Source of the DNA: Dehalococcoidia bacterium UBA1123
GTDB lineage: Bacteria > Chloroflexota > Dehalococcoidia > Lucifugimonadales > UBA1123
Length of the DNA: 12,038 nucleotides
Assembly: GCA_002313895.1 (NCBI GenBank)
Contig: DCAW01000095.1
Span: forward strand, 1 to 12,038
Direction: 5' to 3'
Shown: piece by piece, positions 5,991-12,038 of the stretch
How positions within the stretch are numbered: position 1 is the stretch's first letter
Layout: each line of letters starts with the position of its first letter
Program-made: the position numbers and the translations under genes
Notes under the pieces: model-generated
What the model was told of the DNA's origin: nothing
The model's input: only the letters and a program-made list of their open reading frames with translations
Database searches by the model: none

Positions 5991-7139
5991 ATGGACATCC
6001 AGCCGTTTCACATCCACGTTCCAGAGTCAGACTTGAGCGACCTTCTAGACCGCCTGATCCAAACTCGATGGCCCGACGAGATTGAGGGCGCCGAGTGGGA
6101 TTACGGGTCGAACCTCGCCTACACGAAAGAACTGGTCGAATACTGGATTTCGGAGTTTGAATGGCGCCCGCAGGAGGCGTCCCTCAACAGCCTGTCCAAC
6201 TTTCGCGCGGAGGTCGACGACGGACTGAGCATTCACTTCATCCACGAAAAAGGCGTCGGCCCCGACCCCATGCCTCTGATTATCACCCACGGCTGGCCCA
6301 GCAGCATTGCCGAAATGCAGAAGATCATCCCCCTGCTGACCGACCCCGGAAGCCACGGAGGCGACCCAGCGGAGGCCTTCGACGTGGTTGTTCCCTCGAT
6401 GCCGGGCTACGGGTACTCGGACAGGCCCAAGAATCCGGGGATGAACCCGACCGAGATCGCTAGATTGTGGCACAAGCTTATGACAGAAGGGTTGGGTTAC
6501 GAGCGGTTCGCCGCTCAGGGCGGAGATTGGGGATCGGCTATCACGTCGCGTCTGGGATTCGACTACCCGGACAACGTGGCGGGTATCCATATCACAATGG
6601 CCGGCAGCGTGGTTCCGACGCCTCCAGACTCGGAGCTTACGGACGCCGAACGCCAGCACGTGGCCGAGCGCGCCGAGTGGCAGCAGTCCGAGGGCGGTTA
6701 CGGACACATCCAGGGAACCAAGCCCCAGACCCTCGCCTACGGACTCAACGACTCCCCGGCCGGCCTTGCGGCGTGGATCGTCGAGAAATTCCGCACCTGG
6801 AGCGACTGCAACGGAGACGTCGAGACCCGATTCACGAAGGAAGAGTTGCTGACCAACATCGCTATCTACTGGTTCACCCAGTCCATCAGCAGTTCGGTGC
6901 GACTGTACTACGAATCCCGCCGCTCATCCTCGGCATTCGGCTTCAGAGAGAAGGTCACAGTTCCAACAGCCTTCGCCGCGTTCCCTGTCGAGATCGGCCA
7001 CCCGCCCCGCGAGTGGGTCGAGCGAGCCTACAACGTCCAGCGCTGGACCCAAATGCCCACCGGAGGTCACTTCGCCGCCCAGGAAGAACCGGAACTTTTG
7101 GCGCAGGATATTCGTGAGTTCTTTAGCACTGTGAGGTAA
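5991..7139 (+). CDS. Epoxide hydrolase with N-terminal EHN domain
   Basis: This 382-residue protein is an alpha/beta-hydrolase-fold epoxide hydrolase of the microsomal/fungal type, converting epoxides to diols through an alkyl-enzyme ester. It opens with the EHN region: PFHIHVPESDLSDLLDRL (5-22), TRWPDE (25-30) and the WISEFEWRPQEASLN lid (52-66). The oxyanion motif HGWPSS is at 100-105, the nucleophile D179 sits in GGDWGSA, tyrosines Y306/Y307 in RLYYES fit the epoxide-activating position, and H360 is in GGHFAAQEEPELL. E334 (FPVE) is a reasonable charge-relay acid from its distance to H360. The ATG at 5991 has GGAGG 7 bases upstream; a frame open from 5892 adds residues unlike the family. 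No signal peptide is seen, so it is probably cytoplasmic. It is divergent from the CoA-transferase operon. The substrate is unknown. Confidence 0.94.
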   Translation: MDIQPFHIHVPESDLSDLLDRLIQTRWPDEIEGAEWDYGSNLAYTKELVEYWISEFEWRPQEASLNSLSNFRAEVDDGLSIHFIHEKGVGPDPMPLIITHGWPSSIAEMQKIIPLLTDPGSHGGDPAEAFDVVVPSMPGYGYSDRPKNPGMNPTEIARLWHKLMTEGLGYERFAAQGGDWGSAITSRLGFDYPDNVAGIHITMAGSVVPTPPDSELTDAERQHVAERAEWQQSEGGYGHIQGTKPQTLAYGLNDSPAGLAAWIVEKFRTWSDCNGDVETRFTKEELLTNIAIYWFTQSISSSVRLYYESRRSSSAFGFREKVTVPTAFAAFPVEIGHPPREWVERAYNVQRWTQMPTGGHFAAQEEPELLAQDIREFFSTVR

Positions 7140-7186
7140 TCGCGTCCAAGATTATCCGGCACTAAGAACAACTCAACCCAACATTC

Positions 7187-7215
7187 TTGTGTAAATGCGT
7201 TCTCCCCTCTAGTAT
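7187..7215 (+). promoter_or_regulatory. Possible sigma-70 type promoter for the ThuA-like gene
   Basis: TTGTGT (7187-7192) and TAGTAT (7210-7215) are separated by 17 bases, matching the housekeeping consensus at 3 of 6 and 4 of 6 positions. A transcript would start near 7222, about 15 bases before the GGAGGAG ribosome site. The match is modest; the correct spacing and place in the 111-base gap are the main support. Confidence 0.35.
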
Positions 7216-7250
7216 TGCAGGACACCTGAATTCGATTGGAGGAGAATAGC

Positions 7251-7922
7251 ATGAAACTGCTAGTAGTATCCGGCGGAAGACACCCCTATGAAGAATCAAC
7301 GCCTGTCCTGGAGGGGTTCCTCAAGGGCGCAGGTCACAATGTGACCGTCACCGATGATCCAAGCGTGCTGGCCGACTCTGGCGCGATGGGCGGTTACGAC
7401 GCCCTCGTGTTCAACACTCTGAGGGCCGGCGACACAACGTTGTCCGACGCAGAACAAAACGGCATGAAGGATTTCATTTCCGGAGGCAAGGGCTTCATTT
7501 GCGTCCACATCTCTGGGGTTGTTCCTGAAACATGGCAAGAGTACCTGGAGATCACAGGCGGTGGATGGGTCATGGGCACGAGCTACCATCCTCCCTATGG
7601 CAACTACACCGTGAACGTGACACAGCCAGGTCACCCCGGCGTCGCGGGAGTCTCCGACTTTGATACAGACGACGAACTGTACATGGGCATCGACTACCAG
7701 GACGGAAACGATGTCTATATGACAGGCACCTCCGAGGATGGCACTTGGCCCTGGGGCGGCAAGGACACATTCATGGCCGGCGGGACGTTCCCCCTGGGCT
7801 GGACTCGCAGCTATGGCGATGGCAAGGTGTTCGTCACCCTGCTTGGTCACGACGGCAAGAGCCAGGAGTCGTCGGAGTTTCAGAAGATCGTCCTAAACGG
7901 CGTGGACTGGGCTACCTCGTAA
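7251..7922 (+). CDS. ThuA-like domain protein
   Basis: This 223-residue protein is a stand-alone ThuA-like domain, a fold related to class I glutamine amidotransferases and named after the trehalose-utilisation protein ThuA. Support comes from MKLLVVSGGRHPYEES at the start, YDALVFN (49-55), the strand-turn GKGFICVHISG (79-89), HPGVAGVSDF (128-137), DELY (141-144), PLGWTRSYGDGKVFVTLLGH (181-200) and the ending IVLNGVDWATS. The domain occurs in sugar-linked proteins and as free proteins of uncertain activity, so I assign no reaction. C84 in GFICVH lies near the place of the amidotransferase nucleophile, but catalysis is not implied. A strong GGAGGAG site precedes the ATG at 7251; a TTG at 7236 overlaps that site and is rejected. 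A possible promoter lies at 7187-7215. No signal peptide is visible. Confidence 0.85.
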   Translation: MKLLVVSGGRHPYEESTPVLEGFLKGAGHNVTVTDDPSVLADSGAMGGYDALVFNTLRAGDTTLSDAEQNGMKDFISGGKGFICVHISGVVPETWQEYLEITGGGWVMGTSYHPPYGNYTVNVTQPGHPGVAGVSDFDTDDELYMGIDYQDGNDVYMTGTSEDGTWPWGGKDTFMAGGTFPLGWTRSYGDGKVFVTLLGHDGKSQESSEFQKIVLNGVDWATS

Positions 7923-7959
7923 GACGGACCTCCAAAATACGCTCGCCTTACTGAGCGAA

Positions 7960-7998
7960 GTCGAATTATCTGGTCGCCGTAAACTCGAGGTCGAATTA
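7960..7998 (+). repeat. Pair of 9-base direct repeats upstream of the molybdenum hydroxylase gene
   Basis: GTCGAATTA occurs at 7960-7968 and again at 7990-7998, exactly 30 bases apart start to start. They lie in the 204-base gap between the ThuA-like and molybdenum hydroxylase genes, 129-167 bases before the start codon. The rest of this gap holds a weak CGCTC/GAGCG hairpin (7940-7957), not followed by a T run, and no convincing promoter. Regulator half-sites or chance are both possible. Confidence 0.35.
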
Positions 7999-8126
7999 CA
8001 GGGCCAGGCTCTTCGACTATGGCCTCATCATGGCAAATGTATATGTTGGGTAGTCTCGGATTCAGCCCTCGCCCGAATTAAGTCCACCGCTAAACACTGA
8101 AAAACACGGACATGGGAGATTGTGAT

Positions 8127-10421
8127 ATGACGGCTCCAACTTACGAACCTAACGTCGTACTTTCGACAAAAGAGTTCAGCGTCGTGGGCACGCGACCGAT
8201 TCGGCACGATGGCGCGGACAAGGTGACGGGACGGGCTGTGTATGGCGCAGACGTCCAGCCGACAGGACTGCTTCATGGGAAGATACTTCGCAGCCCTCAC
8301 GCCCACGCTCGAATCAAGTCCATCGACACATCGAAAGCTGAATCTCTAGGTGGAGTGCGCGCAGTCGTAGTAGCCTCAGACCTCCCTCATACCGATCAGG
8401 GCGCAACGGTTGACTATGGCGAAGGAGCGATGGATCTTTCTTTCATGAGGCAGAACGTTCTTGCTCAGGACAAAGTTCTGTACGCCGGACACGCCATCGC
8501 AGGCGTTGCCGCTGTCGACGCTCACGTGGCAGAGGAAGCGTTGGGCCTCATTGACGTGGAGTACGAAGTCCTACCGTCCGTGACCACAGCCCCAGATGGC
8601 ATGGCTGATGGCGCGCCGATTATCCTCGAAGGTCTCAGGACTCAGGAGCTTGGCGAAGAGTTGGACGGAGCCAGCAACGTTGCGGAACACTTCCAGCACA
8701 GCCTCGGTGATCTGGGCAAGGGTTTCGAGCAGGCCGACGTGACCATCGAACGCGAGTTCACGACCGCAATGGTGCATCAGGGCTACATCGAGCCTCAGAA
8801 CGTCACAGCCTTGTGGAATAACGACGGCAGGGTTCACATATGGACCAGCACACAGGGGCCTTTCGAGGTGCGGGGCGCTGTCGCGGCCTCTCTTGATTTG
8901 AACGTCTCGCGGGTTAAGGTCACGCCTATGGAGATCGGCGGAGGCTTCGGCGGAAAATTTCCGCTGTACCACGATCCCGTTGCTGCGCTCCTCTCGAAGA
9001 AGACGGGCCACCCGGTGAAGATCGTAATGTCTCGCAAGGAGGTGTTCGAGAGCACCGGCCCAACCTCTGGTTCGACCATCAAAATAAAGATGGGGGCAAC
9101 AAAGGAAGGCAAGATTACCGCCGCTTACGCATGGTTAGCCTACGAGGCCGGAGCCTTCCCCGGCTCGCCTGTCGGGGCGGGAGCCGAGTGCGTGTTCACT
9201 CCTTACGACATCCCCAACGTGGTAATCGACGGCTACGACGTTGTCGTGAACAAACCCAAAGCCGGAGCGTATCGTGCCCCCGGAGCCAGCAACGCCGGTT
9301 TCGCGGCTGAAACCGTTGTTGATGAATTGGCGATTGAGCTTGGATTGGACCCCATAGACTTTCGCCTGATGAACTCCGCTAAAGAGGGCACTCGCAGGGC
9401 CAGCGGCCCGATACATCCCCGAATCGGTATGGTCGAAACTTTGGAAGCCATGAAGGCGCACCCCCATTGGAACTCTCCGCTGGAAGGGCCGAACCGTGGA
9501 CGCGGCGTCGGAGTCGCGTTTTGGATGAACGGCGGGGCCGAGTCCTCATGCTCCATCAGCACCAACGCCGACGGGACTATAAACCTCACAGAGGGTTCGG
9601 CGGACATCGGCGGAACCCGTGCATCCGCAGCCATGATGGCCGCCGAGGTATTGGGAATCCGCGCCGAAGACGTGCATCCTGCCGTCGTGGATACCGATTC
9701 CACAGGCTACACGAGCGGCACCGGCGGCAGCAGCGTTACCTTCAAACTTGGCTGGGCGACTCATGAGGCGGCGCAAGACCTCAAGTCGCAGATGATCGAG
9801 CGCGCCGGAGTAATCTGGGACGTTGAACCAGATTCAGTCGCGCTTGAGAACGGCGTGTTCCAGTCCAAGAGCGACCCGGAACTCAGCATGACATTCCAGG
9901 AGTTGACCGCGCAGTTGAATGCCACTGGCGGGCCGATAGTGGGCCGCGCCGCTGTCAACGCCACGGGCGTTGGGGCAGCCTTCGCCGGATGTATCGCCGA
10001 CGTCGAAGTGGACCCTGAGACAGGCAAGGTGGACGTTCTGAGGTTCACCATCGTCCAGGACGCCGGAAAGGCCATCCACCCAAGCTACGTCGAGGGCCAG
10101 ATGCAAGGCGGCGCCGTCCAGGGTATCGGCTGGGCGTTGAACGAAGAATACTACATGAGCGACGATGGGCTAATGCAAAACTCCAGTTTCCTCGATTACC
10201 GCATGCCCACAGCGCTGGACATGCCAATGATCGACACCGTAATCGTCGAGGTTGCCAACCCCGGCCACCCCTTCGGAGTGCGGGGAGTCGGCGAGGTGTC
10301 CATCGTTCCCCCTCCCGCCGCTATCGCTAACGCCATCCACCGAGCCACCGGCGTTCGGATGGAGGTTTTGCCCATGAACCCCGGTGCGGTCATGGAGGCT
10401 ATCTGGAAACGGGGGAATTAG
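8127..10421 (+). CDS. Xanthine dehydrogenase-family molybdopterin-binding subunit
   Basis: This 764-residue protein is the large catalytic subunit of a molybdenum hydroxylase (xanthine dehydrogenase/aldehyde oxidase/CO dehydrogenase family), binding the molybdopterin-cytosine-dinucleotide cofactor. The aldehyde-oxidase a/b hammerhead runs from GADKVTGRAVYGAD (29-42) through LRSPHAHARI (54-63) to about 150. The Mo-cofactor domains show EPQNVTALW (222-230), GGGFGGK (271-277), KAGAYRAPGASNAGFAAE (378-395), GSADIGGTRAS (490-500) and FGVRGVGE (716-723) with the catalytic glutamate E723. The loop AYRAPGA is neither the AYXCSFR of form I nor the AYRGAGR of form II CO dehydrogenase, so it is probably not a true CO dehydrogenase. 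No Tat signal is seen. The start at 8127 has GGGAG 8 bases upstream, better than the ATG at 8112 that overlaps it. The usual 2Fe-2S and FAD subunit genes do not adjoin it. The substrate is unknown. Confidence 0.93.
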   Translation: MTAPTYEPNVVLSTKEFSVVGTRPIRHDGADKVTGRAVYGADVQPTGLLHGKILRSPHAHARIKSIDTSKAESLGGVRAVVVASDLPHTDQGATVDYGEGAMDLSFMRQNVLAQDKVLYAGHAIAGVAAVDAHVAEEALGLIDVEYEVLPSVTTAPDGMADGAPIILEGLRTQELGEELDGASNVAEHFQHSLGDLGKGFEQADVTIEREFTTAMVHQGYIEPQNVTALWNNDGRVHIWTSTQGPFEVRGAVAASLDLNVSRVKVTPMEIGGGFGGKFPLYHDPVAALLSKKTGHPVKIVMSRKEVFESTGPTSGSTIKIKMGATKEGKITAAYAWLAYEAGAFPGSPVGAGAECVFTPYDIPNVVIDGYDVVVNKPKAGAYRAPGASNAGFAAETVVDELAIELGLDPIDFRLMNSAKEGTRRASGPIHPRIGMVETLEAMKAHPHWNSPLEGPNRGRGVGVAFWMNGGAESSCSISTNADGTINLTEGSADIGGTRASAAMMAAEVLGIRAEDVHPAVVDTDSTGYTSGTGGSSVTFKLGWATHEAAQDLKSQMIERAGVIWDVEPDSVALENGVFQSKSDPELSMTFQELTAQLNATGGPIVGRAAVNATGVGAAFAGCIADVEVDPETGKVDVLRFTIVQDAGKAIHPSYVEGQMQGGAVQGIGWALNEEYYMSDDGLMQNSSFLDYRMPTALDMPMIDTVIVEVANPGHPFGVRGVGEVSIVPPPAAIANAIHRATGVRMEVLPMNPGAVMEAIWKRGN

Positions 10422-10422
10422 G

Positions 10423-10443
10423 GGTCAGGTTTCAGGAATCAGG
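10423..10443 (+). repeat. Heptad tandem repeat (NNTCAGG x3)
   Basis: Right after the molybdenum hydroxylase stop codon come GGTCAGG, TTTCAGG and AATCAGG, three 7-base units with fixed TCAGG and a variable leading pair. They fill most of the 37-base gap before the CocE-type gene and end just before its ribosome site. The period matches that of the GCTG repeats but the core differs. Confidence 0.6.
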
Positions 10444-10458
10444 GGAACGAGGACACGC

Positions 10459-12038
10459 ATGCAACCGAACTACGAAGTCGAGATGAGATTGAACGTCCGA
10501 ACGCCCATGCGGGACGGCGTCGAGCTGTCCTCAGACATCTACCTTCCCAGGGGGGAGGGGAAATTCCCGACTGTCCTGATGCGGACCCCTTACGACAACA
10601 ATGGCGAGGCAATGATCGAGAAGGGGCGTCGGCTAGCCAACAACGGCTACGCATGCGTCATTCAGGACGTGCGCGGGCGGTGGGACTCCGACGGAACACA
10701 CTATGCGCTGTTCAATCACGCCGAGGACGGGTTCGACACTCAGGAGTGGATCGGCCAGCAGGAATGGAGCGACGGCAATATCGGCATGGCCGGCGGTTCC
10801 TACGGCGGGTGGGTGCAGTGGCAGAGCGCCCCGCTCCGAAGCGAATACCTCAAGTGCCTTGCTCCCAGGGTCATGTGCGGCGACCTGTACACAGGCCTTA
10901 TCCATCCCGGAGGGGCGTTCCAGCTAAACGTCGCCCTCACATGGGGGATGCGGACTAACGGACGCACCGCCCAGAGCATCGAGTATCACAACTGGACAGA
11001 AGCCTTCCGCAGCACGCCGGTGGTCGACATGGATCATCTGGCGGGTCGGGAACTCCGTTTTTGGCGAGACTGGGTGTCGCACACCGAGTACGATGACTAC
11101 TGGGATTCGGTGAACATCGAGACAAAGTGGGACCAGTTTGCCGTGCCTGCTCTAGTCATGGGTGGATGGTATGACCTCTACTCCCAGAACGCCTTTATAA
11201 ATTTCAACGGCCTGAAGCTCAATGGCCGTACTGAGGAGGCGCGGCAAAGTCGGTTGATCGTCGGTCCGTGGCCCCACGCCCTGAGCGCCTCCACCAAGAC
11301 AGGCGATATCGACTTCGGCGTCAACTCGATGGTCGATTTGGAGTCCCTGGAGCTTCGGTGGTTCGATTACTGGATGAGAGGGGCGGACAACGGAGTCGCG
11401 GACGAGGCTCCGTTGACGCTGTTCATCATGGGCGTAAACGAGTGGCGCGACGAGCACGAATGGCCCCTGGCGAGGACTGATTGGCAGAAGTGGAATTTTC
11501 ACTCGTCCGGCACTGCCAACACGCTTGGGGGCGACGGAAGTCTGAGCCTCTCCGAACCTGGCGACGAGACGCCCGACACGTTTGTCTTCGACCCGGAACA
11601 TCCGGCGCAGACCGTGGGTGGAAACAACTGCTGTTCCCCTCACATCGTGGCATGGGGGCCGTACGACCAGCGAGGCGTGGAAATGAGGGCCGATGTCCTC
11701 TGCTACACCAGCAACCCTCTGGAATCAGACATCGAGGTCACGGGTCCGATCAAAGTCGTTCTGTACGCGGCCACCGATGGCTCGGACACAGACTGGACGG
11801 CCAAGCTGGTGGATGTATCCGACACTGGCTATGCCCAGAACCTCTGCGACGGAATCATCCGAGCGCGCTATCGCGACAGCTTCACTGAACCCTCGCTGCT
11901 CGAAGCCAACAAAGTCTACCGGTACGAGATTGACCTCGCTGTCACTGGCAATGTGTTCAAGAAGGGCCATCGGATTCGGGTGGAGGTGTCATCGTCCAAC
12001 TTTCCGCGCTTCGACAGGAACCACAACACCGGCAACGA
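10459..12038 (+). CDS. CocE/NonD-type hydrolase (X-Pro dipeptidyl-peptidase family), 3' end cut by window
   Basis: The first 526 residues of a CocE/NonD family serine hydrolase (S15-like alpha/beta hydrolase plus C-terminal jelly-roll domain). Relatives cleave esters, amides or acyl groups, for example cocaine esterase and glutaryl-7-ACA acylase. The start MQPNYEVEMRLNVRTPMRDG is followed by VELSSDIYLPRGEGKFPTVL, RTPYD (42-46) and QDVRGRWDSDG. The catalytic triad is visible: S114 in GGSYGG, D239 in GGWYDLY and H273 in GPWPHA, close to S117/D259/H287 of cocaine esterase. The jelly-roll part includes PAQTVGG, ITGP-like EVTGPIKVVLYA and HRIRVEVSSSNFPRFDRN. Family length suggests only about 25-50 residues are missing past 12038. 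GAGG lies 6 bases before the ATG, 37 bases after the molybdenum hydroxylase stop, so the two may be co-transcribed. No signal peptide is seen. Confidence 0.92.
   Translation, partial: MQPNYEVEMRLNVRTPMRDGVELSSDIYLPRGEGKFPTVLMRTPYDNNGEAMIEKGRRLANNGYACVIQDVRGRWDSDGTHYALFNHAEDGFDTQEWIGQQEWSDGNIGMAGGSYGGWVQWQSAPLRSEYLKCLAPRVMCGDLYTGLIHPGGAFQLNVALTWGMRTNGRTAQSIEYHNWTEAFRSTPVVDMDHLAGRELRFWRDWVSHTEYDDYWDSVNIETKWDQFAVPALVMGGWYDLYSQNAFINFNGLKLNGRTEEARQSRLIVGPWPHALSASTKTGDIDFGVNSMVDLESLELRWFDYWMRGADNGVADEAPLTLFIMGVNEWRDEHEWPLARTDWQKWNFHSSGTANTLGGDGSLSLSEPGDETPDTFVFDPEHPAQTVGGNNCCSPHIVAWGPYDQRGVEMRADVLCYTSNPLESDIEVTGPIKVVLYAATDGSDTDWTAKLVDVSDTGYAQNLCDGIIRARYRDSFTEPSLLEANKVYRYEIDLAVTGNVFKKGHRIRVEVSSSNFPRFDRNHNTGN

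Noticed and set aside
6467..7117. A 216-residue plus-strand frame inside the epoxide hydrolase gene
   Set aside because: It is an arginine-rich out-of-frame reading of the hydrolase gene, with no domain.
7940..7957. CGCTC/GAGCG hairpin after the ThuA-like gene as a terminator
   Set aside because: The stem is 5 base pairs with an 8-base loop and is not followed by a run of T.
8031..8060. TATATG near 8040 as a promoter -10 for the molybdenum hydroxylase gene
   Set aside because: No acceptable -35 lies 16-18 bases upstream, and AT-rich hexamers of this kind are expected by chance.

Overview
This 12 kb window looks like chromosomal sequence from a free-living bacterium with moderately high GC and tightly packed genes. 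Three family III CoA-transferases, an acyl-CoA carboxylase biotin carboxylase/biotin carrier pair, an epoxide hydrolase, a ThuA-like protein, a molybdenum hydroxylase large subunit and a CocE-type hydrolase lie side by side. That mix recalls the paralogue-rich catabolic gene sets of marine SAR202 and related Chloroflexota. The taxonomic guess is inference from gene content only; no rRNA, tRNA or marker gene is present.

Left half (about 32-5813), all on the minus strand. In transcription order: CoA-transferase C (5813-4623), CoA-transferase B (4623-3439), a RimJ/RimL-type GNAT acetyltransferase (3434-2880), CoA-transferase A (2876-1701), a 74-residue biotin carrier protein (1664-1440) and a biotin carboxylase (1402-32). 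Gaps run from a 1-base overlap to 37 bases, so this is very probably one operon. Four of the six genes use a GGTGA-core Shine-Dalgarno, once built into the stop codon of the gene before it. The plausible theme is activation of carboxylic acids by CoA transfer followed by biotin-dependent carboxylation of an acyl-CoA. The carboxyltransferase subunit that such an enzyme needs is not in the window.

Middle (5814-5990). A divergent intergenic region separates the two gene groups. It holds a degenerate 7-base tandem repeat and a perfect 6-base-arm palindrome.

Right half (5991-12038), all on the plus strand: an epoxide hydrolase of the EHN/alpha-beta type, a ThuA-like small protein, a xanthine dehydrogenase-family molybdopterin-binding subunit without its usual FAD and 2Fe-2S partners, and a CocE/NonD-type hydrolase cut off by the window end. 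The 111- and 204-base gaps suggest these are separate or loosely coupled transcription units, except that the molybdenum hydroxylase and CocE genes are only 37 bases apart. Together they point to oxidative and hydrolytic attack on varied organic compounds; the actual substrates cannot be read from the sequence.

I saw no RNA genes, insertion sequences, CRISPR arrays or attachment sites. No gene looks like a clear member of an undescribed system. The more unusual points are the gene combination in the minus-strand operon, the solitary molybdenum hydroxylase subunit and the heptad repeats placed in gene gaps.
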